Shown: positions 34,412-42,339 of the stretch, piece after piece
Layout: the number at the start of each line of letters is the position of its first letter
Numbering within the stretch: position 1 is the stretch's first letter
Assembly: GCA_965220045.1 (NCBI GenBank)
Contig: OZ244803.1
Location: forward strand, 620,001 to 684,000
Length of the DNA stretch: 64,000 nucleotides
Reading direction: 5' to 3'
Origin: VXOZ01 sp965220045
GTDB taxonomy: Bacteria > Chloroflexota > UBA11872 > VXOZ01
Translations under genes and position numbers: made by a program
Notes under the pieces: generated by a model
What the model was told of the DNA's origin: nothing
Databases searched by the model: none
What the model saw: the letters and a program-made list of their open reading frames with translations, nothing else

Positions 34412-34885
34412 AAGTCCGACTTTCATAGGCGCCTTGACCGACGCAGCGCATTCCTTTTTAGGCCAAAGAGCGGGGGACAAGCCCCCGCGCTACAGCCTGA
34501 GGGATTTCCCCTCACCCCGTATCGAGAATGGCGCAGGCTCTAGCCCTCTCCCACGGGAGACCTTTGCACAACTAGGTCTAGAGGGCAAGGAGGTACCCCC
34601 TCTCCACGGGGAGAGGGCTGGGGTGAGGGGATTCCTTGCCGTTCTAATCGTATGACATATACAGTCAATACATTTCTAAGCCAAACAGACTGGCGTTCAG
34701 AGCAGATTCACCCTCACCCTAACCCTCTCCCGTCAAGGGAGAGGGGACTACCTCGCTGTGGCGGGGGTTATGCAAAGGTCTCCACGGGGAGAGGGAACCG
34801 GAGGAGCACCGGATTGGCGCGATAGTCCGATAGGGACACGCTACGGCACAAGTACCACTCCTGCGCTTAGAGTTTTTCTTCCACT
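34412..34885. repeat. Repeat-rich intergenic region: GCGGGGG hairpin and CCCTCTCC-type repeats
   Basis: At 34470-34488 GCGGGGG/CCCCCGC pair around ACAAG and are followed by GCTAC. At 34597-34630 and 34711-34748 are inverted copies of a CCCTCACCCTAACCCTCTCC-like repeat that can form GGGAGAGGG/CCCTCTCCC stems with each other and within themselves. No gene is visible in these 474 bases. Confidence 0.72.
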
Positions 34886-36013
34886 ATGGATCCTTTGTCT
34901 TGGCTTGAAATCAGTCGCGGCGCCCTGCAGCACAATGTAGCCACGCTCAGGGAACGCCTGAGACCGGGCACGTCTCTGCTGGCGGTGGTTAAGGCCAACG
35001 CCTACGGCCACGGCATGCACGTGGTCGCTCAGTCCATTGCCGAGCACGTTGACTGGCTTGGGGTCGATTCCCTGGATGAAGCTCTGGAGCTCCACAACGC
35101 CGGGATCAGTCTGCCGATCCTGATCATGGGCTTTACGCCCCACAGCCGGGCCGATGAGGTAGTGCGGCACGGGTTTCGGCAGGTCATCTTCGATGAAGAG
35201 TCCGCCGTGCGCCTGTCGGAGCAGGCAGCAGCGCAGGGCACAACCGCCGCTGTGCACGTGAAGATCGAGACCGGCACGTATCGCCTCGGTGTTGCCTACC
35301 GGAAGGCAGTCGCCTTCCTGCGTGAATTGCAGGCGCTTCCCAGTCTGAAAGTAGAGGGGACATATACCCACTTTGCCACTGCCGAGGATACGGCTGATGA
35401 TTCGTACTTCCGGCTGCAACGCAGCCGGTTCGCGAAAGTCCAGGCAGAGTTGGAGCGAGCAGGCTTGGAAGTGCCGTATCAGCACATGGCGGCCACGGCG
35501 GCCGCCATGGTATCGACCGCCGCGCAGGGCAGCTTGGTGCGCTTCGGTATTGGCCTCTATGGGTTGTGGCCGTCTTTGGATACGCAAATTGCCATGACGG
35601 AGCGCGCGGTCCGTCCCCTGGCGCTGCAGCCGGCGTTGGAGTGGAAGACGCGCATCGTGCACATGCAACCCGTCGCCCGCGGTGAGACGGTGGGGTACGG
35701 CCGCACGCATCGCACGCGCCGTGATTCAACGATTGCCGTAATCCCGATTGGGTATTCCGACGGCTATGATCGCAAGTTGTCGAACGTCGGAGAGGTGGCA
35801 GTTCGCGGTAGGCTGGCCGCCGTTGTCGGTCGCGTCATGATGAACATGTCGCTTATTGACGTGACCGGGATTCCGGGCGTCCAAGTGGGCGATGAGGTGA
35901 CGCTGCTGGGTCCGGAAATACCGGCGGAGAACATCGCCACGCACGTCGGGACGATCAACTACGAGATTGTGAGCCGCATCAACCCGGCCTTGCCACGCAT
36001 TGCAGTGCCTTGA
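34886..36013 (+). CDS. alr: Alanine racemase
   Basis: This 375-residue fold-type III PLP enzyme has Lys36 in LLAVVKANAYGHG (Schiff base) and the catalytic tyrosine in GETVGYGRTH (about Tyr270), followed by IPIGYSDGYDR. It makes D-alanine for peptidoglycan. Two conserved spots differ from the usual enzyme: the HxANSAA phosphate-binding loop reads HMAATAA, and GRV-M-D reads GRVMMNM (Asp to Asn). It may thus be a divergent Alr or a broad-spectrum amino-acid racemase. The ATG at 34886 has no clear ribosome-binding site. It converges on secF. Confidence 0.9.
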   Translation: MDPLSWLEISRGALQHNVATLRERLRPGTSLLAVVKANAYGHGMHVVAQSIAEHVDWLGVDSLDEALELHNAGISLPILIMGFTPHSRADEVVRHGFRQVIFDEESAVRLSEQAAAQGTTAAVHVKIETGTYRLGVAYRKAVAFLRELQALPSLKVEGTYTHFATAEDTADDSYFRLQRSRFAKVQAELERAGLEVPYQHMAATAAAMVSTAAQGSLVRFGIGLYGLWPSLDTQIAMTERAVRPLALQPALEWKTRIVHMQPVARGETVGYGRTHRTRRDSTIAVIPIGYSDGYDRKLSNVGEVAVRGRLAAVVGRVMMNMSLIDVTGIPGVQVGDEVTLLGPEIPAENIATHVGTINYEIVSRINPALPRIAVP

Positions 36014-36079
36014 TAGATCAATAATGGCGTAGAGGCGAACTGTTGTGCGCGGCCTTGTTGCCCATAGATTCGGGGCAAC

Positions 36080-36102
36080 AGCGCAGGTTGCAAACCTGCG
36101 CT
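36080..36102. repeat. AACCTGCGC-type hairpin repeat, copy 3
   Basis: AGCGCAGGTT and AACCTGCGCT pair perfectly around GCA between the convergent alr and secF genes. It matches the repeats at 10989-11060 and may act as a transcription stop here. Confidence 0.75.
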
Positions 36103-36192
36103 ACCGGAGAGGACGCGCCATCTTTCTCAGTTTTGTGGGTTTAGCCAGCACCCGCGATGGCTGTCCGGCTAATTGAATAAGATCTCAACGAG

Positions 36193-37086
36193 CTACGTTG
36201 CCTCAAGTCGACGCCGTGAGAAGATATCCCAATCGACCAGCAGACTCGCGGCAATGAAGATCGAGGAATAGGTCCCGGTAGCGGTGCCGATCAAGAGGGC
36301 CAACACGAAATCCTTGATGGCGAGCCCGCCAAAGAGATAGAGCGCGAAAAGCGTGATGAGCAACGTGATGGATGTGTTGAGTGAGCGATCTATGGTCTGG
36401 TTGACGCTGAAGTTTACGACGGTGGGCAGAGGCGCGTGGGAGTACTTGGAGCGGTTTTCCCGCACGCGGTCGAAAACCACGATGGTATCGTGCACCGAGT
36501 ACCCGATGGCTGTGAGAATGGCCGTGATGAACATGGAGTCAATCTCCTTGTTCACCAAGAAACCGAGCACGGAGAAGACGCCCAGTACGACCAACACGTC
36601 GTGAACCAGCGCACAGATGGCGCAGACTCCATACCGAAACGGCTGCGGCACATGGCGGAACGCCCACGTGATGTAGACCAGAATACCGACGGAAGCCACC
36701 AGCACTGCCAGGATCGCTCTTTGGGTAAGTTCACGTGCGATCACCGGCCCTACCGCTTCAAAGCGAAGTTCCTCAGCCTGGCCGTGGACTTCCTCCAATG
36801 CGCCGCGCACCGCTTGTTTGTCTTCCAGCGCAAGTTCCTTGGAGCGGATGATGACCGAACCCTCGCCGGTCGCCTGCACCAAGGGTTCGCCAAGGTCCAA
36901 GCTCAGATAGATACGCTTGATTTCCTCCGTCGGCGGCGTTGACTCAAAGCGCAACTCGTAAATGGTGCCGCCGGAAAAGTCGATGCCGGGTTGTAGGCGA
37001 AAGACGATGAGCGAGAGAATGCTCGGCACCAGAATGATCGCCGAGACGACGTACGCCCACTTTCTGCGGCCAACAATGTCAAACAT
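36193..37086 (-). CDS. secF: Protein translocase subunit SecF
   Basis: This 297-residue membrane protein has SecF features: N-terminal helix, GIDFSGGTIYELRF near residue 33, a periplasmic domain to about 130, then five further helices with the AIGYSVHDTIVVFDRVREN motif. With SecD it uses the proton-motive force to complete protein export. It is the last gene of the minus-strand run recA-secD-hisS-like-hisG-secF, starting 89 bases after hisG. Its separation from secD by two histidine genes is unusual. Confidence 0.95.
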   Translation of the reverse strand: MFDIVGRRKWAYVVSAIILVPSILSLIVFRLQPGIDFSGGTIYELRFESTPPTEEIKRIYLSLDLGEPLVQATGEGSVIIRSKELALEDKQAVRGALEEVHGQAEELRFEAVGPVIARELTQRAILAVLVASVGILVYITWAFRHVPQPFRYGVCAICALVHDVLVVLGVFSVLGFLVNKEIDSMFITAILTAIGYSVHDTIVVFDRVRENRSKYSHAPLPTVVNFSVNQTIDRSLNTSITLLITLFALYLFGGLAIKDFVLALLIGTATGTYSSIFIAASLLVDWDIFSRRRLEAT

Positions 37087-37175
37087 CAGTTGCTGTTACC
37101 CCACTTGCTAGCATGTGATTGTAAGCTCTTTCCATCCCGGTCGAATTCCGATGACCGGGGCAATTCCTGCTGCGG

Positions 37176-38192
37176 CTATTCTTCTAGCTTGAGCGTCTTG
37201 AGAAGCTCCCTGTACAAAGTGCACTCTCGCGCAAAGATATAGTGCGGAGAGGTCACTGAAACGCTCGCACATCCTGCCTGCCGCAAGCTCGCCACGGCCG
37301 AGAGGACGTTCCGCGACTTGACCTGCACGGTCACGGCGAACCACGATGCGCCCTGTTCATCTCGGGCAAAGACGCGGGCTATCGTCGGACCCAGCAGACC
37401 GCCCACTTCCGGCAGAGCCGCGAGCCTGGCAGCGACGGCTTCCGCAGAGTCTCCTTGTATGTTAGCGGTTAGCGTCGAGAAAGGTCTCGCGCGCTGCGAT
37501 GACTCGATGTATTCCAGAATCTGCCGCAGAGCCTCTCGCTTGGCAGCGCTGGCACGTAACCGTTCGCGGTTGCCGATCAAACACGCCTGCGTGCGTAGAA
37601 TAACCCCGTGCTCAATCATCTTGAGCCGGTTGTCTTTGAGTGTGGCGCCGGTGGACACCAGGTCCACTATGATGTCGGCGTAGCCCAGCATTGGCGCCGC
37701 TTCCAGACCGCCCTCGGCTTGCACGACTTGAAAATAGGTGATCCCTTGCTGAAAGAGAAACTGGCGAGTCAGTGTGGGAAACGTCGTGGCAATGCGCAGG
37801 ACGCGGCCCCGCTCCCGGAATTCCAGCGCCACTTCGGCAAGATCGGTCAGATTGCGGACGTCGATCCACTCCTCCGGCACGGCGATGGCTAGTTTGCCAT
37901 GGGAGTAGCCAAGGTCTTCGGCGACCACCACCAAATCGTCGCCTTCCTGCCGCATTTCAGACAAGATGTCGAAACCCGTTATGCCGGCATCGGCGTCTCC
38001 GTTGCGAACTTGCTCGACCATTTGCCACGCGCGCTGAAAGAGCACGGCTACATTGTCCACCGTTGTAAGCGTGGCTTCGTAGGCCCGCGAATTTGGGCGC
38101 TTGACGTCGAGACCGCATGTGTTGAAGAACTCAAGCGTCTGCTCCCCAATGCGTCCTTTGCTTGGCACGAGGAGTCGCAGGGATTCAGCCAT
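37176..38192 (-). CDS. hisG: ATP phosphoribosyltransferase, long form
   Basis: This 338-residue protein starts LRLLVPSKGRIGEQTLEFF and has AGITGFDIL, the PRPP-binding region with ADIIVDLVSTGATLKDN, and a C-terminal ACT-like HisG_C domain (about 255-335). It catalyses the first step of histidine synthesis. The C-terminal domain marks it as the long, self-sufficient HisG, which normally does not need HisZ; yet its start overlaps the stop of a HisRS/HisZ-like gene by 8 bases. It is slightly longer than the usual 290-300 residues. Confidence 0.92.
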   Translation of the reverse strand: MAESLRLLVPSKGRIGEQTLEFFNTCGLDVKRPNSRAYEATLTTVDNVAVLFQRAWQMVEQVRNGDADAGITGFDILSEMRQEGDDLVVVAEDLGYSHGKLAIAVPEEWIDVRNLTDLAEVALEFRERGRVLRIATTFPTLTRQFLFQQGITYFQVVQAEGGLEAAPMLGYADIIVDLVSTGATLKDNRLKMIEHGVILRTQACLIGNRERLRASAAKREALRQILEYIESSQRARPFSTLTANIQGDSAEAVAARLAALPEVGGLLGPTIARVFARDEQGASWFAVTVQVKSRNVLSAVASLRQAGCASVSVTSPHYIFARECTLYRELLKTLKLEE

Positions 38193-39672
38193 TGATCACC
38201 TGCACCACTTCCTCCAAGGATAGAGTTTCTTCAGTAGCCTCCGCGAGGTTGCGGAGGGTCAACCGCTCTGCGCAGTCGCCGGCGAGAAGGAGAAAGGGAA
38301 TACCTCGCTTGCTCGCATAGGTCGCGCGCGCTCGCGCGGCGCGCTGCCGCAGGTCGAGTTCGGCGCGAATGCCGTTATCGCGGAGCCACTGGACGGCCCG
38401 GATGCCGGCGGGTGCGGCTGCGGTAGACTCGGCGGCCACCAGCACTTGCGTCTGCAGTGCGGCCGGTAGCGGCGCGCCCTGTTGCTGTAACGCGAGACGG
38501 AGGCGCTCCAGCCCGAACGCAAACCCGACCGCCGGGATGGACTTGCGCCCGCCGAGCGATTGCACCAGTTCGTTGTAGCGTCCGCCGCCGCACAACTGGC
38601 TCTGACCGGAATCGTCATACAATTCGAAGACAACGTCTGTGTAATAGTGGAGCCCGCGCCCGAGGGCAAGCTGCACCTGAATATGCGAGTCGTCGATGTC
38701 ATAGGCTGCCAGCGCGTCCATTACGTCGGCGAGACGGCTCAGAGACTGGTCTCCCAAGCCATAGTCCGCGAGAAAAGCCCGCGCTCGTTGCAGGACCTCT
38801 CCCGGCGCTCCCGTGAGATTGTGCAAACCCTGAATAAATTTGAAAGCGCGTTCCAGCCGTTCGTCCTCGTCGGACGCGCTTTGCTTCTGGAACATCCGGC
38901 CGATGATAGACTCCGCCGGCCTGCTGCCACTGAGTTCAATGCCCATCTCCTGCAATGAAGTGCGCAGCGCCGCGCGCGCCTCCTCTTCGGAACGCGGCAG
39001 CATGCCATTGTCCGGCGAAGCCGTGCGCCGCGCGGGATGGATCTCCTCCAGCCGCTTGCGCACATACGCTAAGCCCCGTCCCGGCTTCCCTACGTCCTCC
39101 ATGCTGTCCAGCAGAAAATGACGCAAGCGCGAAGAAAGTCCCAGGCTGCCAAGGAGTTCGAGCAGAATGCCCACGTGGCCGATGACAAGCCGATAGTTCT
39201 TGACGCCAAGGCGCTGCAGCGTCCAACTTGCCAGGGCGATAACCTCCGCGTCTGCAGACGGCCCGTCGCTGCCGAGCAGTTCAACGCCCGCCATCGAAAA
39301 CTGGCGAAAGCGGCCGCGCTGGGGTTTTTCGTAACGAAACACCGGCCCGCTGTAGGCATAGCGCAGCGGAAACGGCAGGTTCTGATCATTGCTCAAGTAA
39401 TAGCGGACGATAGAGGCCGTGAGTTCGGGACGCAGGGCTAGGCGCCTGCCGCCAAAGTCCTCAAAGGCATACATCTTTGAGATTATCTCGGCGCCGGACT
39501 TGCGCAGGTAGAGATCCGCCTGCTCTACAAGGGGGACTTCTATCGGAGCGTAGCCCGCAAGCTGAAAGGCATCGAGGAGAGACTGCCGCACGTGGGACTG
39601 CGCAAAGGCCTGCTGGGAGTCGAGATCCAGCATCCCACGGACGGAGTCTACGGGACGAGTTTCTAGCGACAT
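38185..39672 (-). CDS. hisS: Histidyl-tRNA synthetase-like protein (HisS, or HisZ-type regulatory paralogue)
   Basis: This 495-residue class II synthetase fold has motif 2 ALRPELTASIVRYY followed by YAYSGPVFRYEKPQRGRFRQF, the histidine motif GRGLHYYTDVVFE, GGGRYNELV and motif 3 AVGFAFGLERL. A C-terminal anticodon-binding domain is at about 410-490 (GIRAELDLRQRAARARATYA). HisZ proteins lack that last domain, favouring a true HisRS, but the 8-base overlap with hisG favours a regulatory role. A central insertion of about 130 residues (about 190-320) enlarges the protein beyond typical bacterial HisRS. It starts 14 bases after secD stops. Whether it charges tRNA, regulates HisG, or both cannot be decided here. 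Confidence 0.8.
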   Translation of the reverse strand: MSLETRPVDSVRGMLDLDSQQAFAQSHVRQSLLDAFQLAGYAPIEVPLVEQADLYLRKSGAEIISKMYAFEDFGGRRLALRPELTASIVRYYLSNDQNLPFPLRYAYSGPVFRYEKPQRGRFRQFSMAGVELLGSDGPSADAEVIALASWTLQRLGVKNYRLVIGHVGILLELLGSLGLSSRLRHFLLDSMEDVGKPGRGLAYVRKRLEEIHPARRTASPDNGMLPRSEEEARAALRTSLQEMGIELSGSRPAESIIGRMFQKQSASDEDERLERAFKFIQGLHNLTGAPGEVLQRARAFLADYGLGDQSLSRLADVMDALAAYDIDDSHIQVQLALGRGLHYYTDVVFELYDDSGQSQLCGGGRYNELVQSLGGRKSIPAVGFAFGLERLRLALQQQGAPLPAALQTQVLVAAESTAAAPAGIRAVQWLRDNGIRAELDLRQRAARARATYASKRGIPFLLLAGDCAERLTLRNLAEATEETLSLEEVVQVING

Positions 39673-39686
39673 GGCGTTTTCACAAC

Positions 39687-41072
39687 TTAGGGTTCGGTAG
39701 TTTGCTCAGGCGAAGCCGGCTGGGAGGCGAGGGACTGCTGCTGCGCCTCTTGTACGCCGTACAGCCAGGGAGCATCGCGGAACTGCGGGAGGCGCACCAC
39801 AACGTAGAGGAACGTCCGTGTTACCGTAATTGCCGTGAACATACTTATGATCACGCCGATGGCAAGCGTGACGGCAAAACCGCGGACTATGCCCGTGCCG
39901 AAGTAGAAGAGCACTGCGCACGTAATCAGCGTCGAAATATTGGAGTCCCTGATTGACGTCCACGCCCGCTCGAAGCCAACATCCAACGCCGAGCGCAAGG
40001 TCCTGCCCCGGCGTAATTCCTCCTTGAGACGCTCAAAAATCAGGATGTTGGCATCCACTGCCATACCGACAGAGAGTATGAATCCGGCGATGCCTGCCAG
40101 CGTTAGGACCACCGGCCAGAACCTGAAAATGCCGAGCACGAGAAGCGCGTAGATCAGCAGCGCAAAAACGGCGACCACACCGGGCAGGCGATAGTAGATG
40201 AGCATGAAAACAGCCACGAGTACGAGGCCGATGATTCCGGCCCGGAGGCTGCGATTGACGGAGTCTTGTCCCAGCGTAGGCCCAACGGTGCGATTCTGGG
40301 CGATTTCCAACGGCACCGGCAGAGCACCGTACTTTAGCTTGATGACAATGTCACGGACTTCATCCAGCGTGAAGTTACCGGTAATGCGACCGCGGTTAGA
40401 GATCGTGCTGGAAATGGTCGCGGCGGAGATGAGGGTATTGTCGAGGGTGATACCCAACCACGTGCAGGGCGTCCCGCCGGCACGCACGCAGACGTTCTGG
40501 GAGGTGAACTCTTCGAAGATGACGGCGCCTTCGTCTTTGAGCTCAAAGTTGATCTGCGGCAGGCTGCGCTCGTCAAAACCGACTTCGGCGGACTGCACCA
40601 TCGCGCCGGTGAAGAGCCTCTGATATTGCTCGCCTTCGACAAGACCGCCGACCTCCACCGGCGGAACCGTACTCCTGCCGAGGTCTACAAAGGCAAGCTC
40701 GCCGGTCTCCCGAAAGAGCGCGATGGCTTCATCGGGGTTTTCTACGCCGGGGAGCTCGACGATGATGCGGTCGGTACCTTCCAGTTGGACGATAGGCTCG
40801 GAGACACCGAGCGCATTCACGCGCTCAGCGATGATGTCGCGTGCGGCTTCCATGTGGTCGGCGGTGATCGTCTGATCTTCCGCGGGAGTGGCGCGCAACA
40901 CCACGTGCAAGCCGCCCTGCAGGTCCAGGCCCAAGTGATAGCGGAGTTCGCGTACAAGGCGCGCACCGCCGATGCCGACATCAAGTCCGGGATTGTTCGG
41001 CCAATTGACGTAACTAGCCAGGGTGACGAATAAGACTATGAATGCGAGTGTGATGAAGTAGCGTCGGTTCAT
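39687..41072 (-). CDS. secD: Protein translocase subunit SecD
   Basis: This 461-residue protein has an N-terminal helix and GLDLQGGLHVVLR at about 48-60. A periplasmic P1-type domain with ELPGVENPDEAI follows, then a C-terminal six-helix domain with GMAVDANILIFERLKEELRRG. It forms the SecDF proton-driven export accessory complex. A glutamine/proline-rich tail ends it. Its ATG overlaps the recA stop (ATGA), so it is coupled to recA. The next gene downstream is the hisS-like gene rather than secF. Confidence 0.95.
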   Translation of the reverse strand: MNRRYFITLAFIVLFVTLASYVNWPNNPGLDVGIGGARLVRELRYHLGLDLQGGLHVVLRATPAEDQTITADHMEAARDIIAERVNALGVSEPIVQLEGTDRIIVELPGVENPDEAIALFRETGELAFVDLGRSTVPPVEVGGLVEGEQYQRLFTGAMVQSAEVGFDERSLPQINFELKDEGAVIFEEFTSQNVCVRAGGTPCTWLGITLDNTLISAATISSTISNRGRITGNFTLDEVRDIVIKLKYGALPVPLEIAQNRTVGPTLGQDSVNRSLRAGIIGLVLVAVFMLIYYRLPGVVAVFALLIYALLVLGIFRFWPVVLTLAGIAGFILSVGMAVDANILIFERLKEELRRGRTLRSALDVGFERAWTSIRDSNISTLITCAVLFYFGTGIVRGFAVTLAIGVIISMFTAITVTRTFLYVVVRLPQFRDAPWLYGVQEAQQQSLASQPASPEQTTEP

Positions 41073-42154
41073 TGACTTGCGGTTTCGGATCCTGACACTG
41101 CTGCGACGGGGTCGCCTGCCGGCGCGGCAGCGAGCGCTGCCTGCGCTTCGGTGCGCACGGCGAGTTCGATCTCCGCCGCAATGTCAGTGTTTTCTTTCAG
41201 GAATTTGCGGACGTTCTCACGACCGAGACCGAGGCGGGTGTCACCATGGGAGTAGTGGGCGCCCGCCTTACGCACTATGCCGTACTCCGTGGAGAGATCG
41301 ATGAGATCGCCCAGTTTGGAGATGCCTTCATCGAAGAGGATATCGAACTCGCACGTCTGGAAGGGCGGCGCCACTTTATTCTTGACCACCTTAGCGCGGA
41401 CGCGAATGCCGACCTGCTCCTGCCCGCTTTTTACATAGTCAACCCGCCGCACGTCTACGCGCACGGACGAATAGAAGCGAAGCGCCCGCCCGCCGGGTGT
41501 GGTTTCCGGGTTGCCAAACATTACGCCAATCTTTTCACGCACTTGATTGATGAAGATGACGACGCTGCGCGAGCGGTTGATGGCGGCCGTCAGTTTCCGC
41601 AGCGCCTGGGACATGAGCCGTGCTTGCAGTCCCATATGGGCATCGCCCATTTCGCCCTCAATCTCCGCCTTGGGCACCAAGGCGGCCACGGAATCGACCA
41701 CGATTACGTCGACGGCATTGCTGCGCACGAGCATTTCGGCGATTTCCAAGGCCTGTTCGCCATTATCGGGCTGGGAGACGAGCAGGTCCTCAATACCTAC
41801 GCCGCACTTCGCCGCATACGTGGGGTCGAATGCATGCTCGGCATCCACAAACGCGGCAGTGCCACCGAGCTGCTGCGCCTCGGCAACAACGTGTTGCGCG
41901 AGTGTGGTCTTGCCGCTGCCCTCGTTGCCATAGATCTCAACGACGCGTCCGCGCGGCAAGCCGCCTACGCCCAGCGCGAGGTCAAGCGAGAGCGAGCCGG
42001 TTGGAACGACGGCCACAGACACTGCCGCATCTTCGCCCATGCGCATGATCGAGCCTTTGCCGTAGCGGCGCTCGATCTGACTAATCGCAGCCTGCAGTGC
42101 CTCTGTGCGTCCCTCCGCACCGTTCTTTTCGGGGGTCTTCGCTCGGGTAGCCAT
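41069..42154 (-). CDS. recA: Recombinase RecA
   Basis: This 361-residue protein has the full RecA core: ALQAAISQIERRYGKGSIMRMG at 19-40, Walker A GNEGSGKT at 76-83 (usually GPESSGKT), VDAEHAFDP, VIVVDSVAALVPKAEIEGEMGD, FINQVREKIGVMFGNPETTPGGRAL and the Ala-rich C-terminal tail. It drives homologous recombination and the SOS response. It is the first gene of a five-gene run. A TATAAT box on its strand at 42228-42233 gives a likely promoter; no LexA-type palindrome was recognised upstream. Confidence 0.97.
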   Translation of the reverse strand: MATRAKTPEKNGAEGRTEALQAAISQIERRYGKGSIMRMGEDAAVSVAVVPTGSLSLDLALGVGGLPRGRVVEIYGNEGSGKTTLAQHVVAEAQQLGGTAAFVDAEHAFDPTYAAKCGVGIEDLLVSQPDNGEQALEIAEMLVRSNAVDVIVVDSVAALVPKAEIEGEMGDAHMGLQARLMSQALRKLTAAINRSRSVVIFINQVREKIGVMFGNPETTPGGRALRFYSSVRVDVRRVDYVKSGQEQVGIRVRAKVVKNKVAPPFQTCEFDILFDEGISKLGDLIDLSTEYGIVRKAGAHYSHGDTRLGLGRENVRKFLKENTDIAAEIELAVRTEAQAALAAAPAGDPVAAVSGSETASQ

Positions 42155-42227
42155 GGTTGTGTACCCACTCCTTGAACCTGGGGAATTTGGGAACTTTCAT
42201 CGTCGTAGGTAGAATTCAGTACTCTCC

Positions 42228-42233
42228 ATTATA
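42228..42233 (-). promoter_or_regulatory. Likely -10 element of recA
   Basis: The minus strand reads CCTATAATGG, about 75 bases before the recA ATG. No clear -35 was found. Confidence 0.4.
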
Positions 42234-42339
42234 GGCAATCGCGGCGGTGAAGCCTAATTGAAGGCGGAGAGTGTCATCGCGGGAATGCCTGCCAGAGAGT
42301 GTTGGGCAAGGCGCAAGGTCAGCGCGACCGCTGCCGTGC

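Noticed and set aside
42155..42260. SOS (LexA) box upstream of recA
   Set aside because: GAAC and GGGAAC words occur, but no proper inverted repeat of a known LexA type was found.
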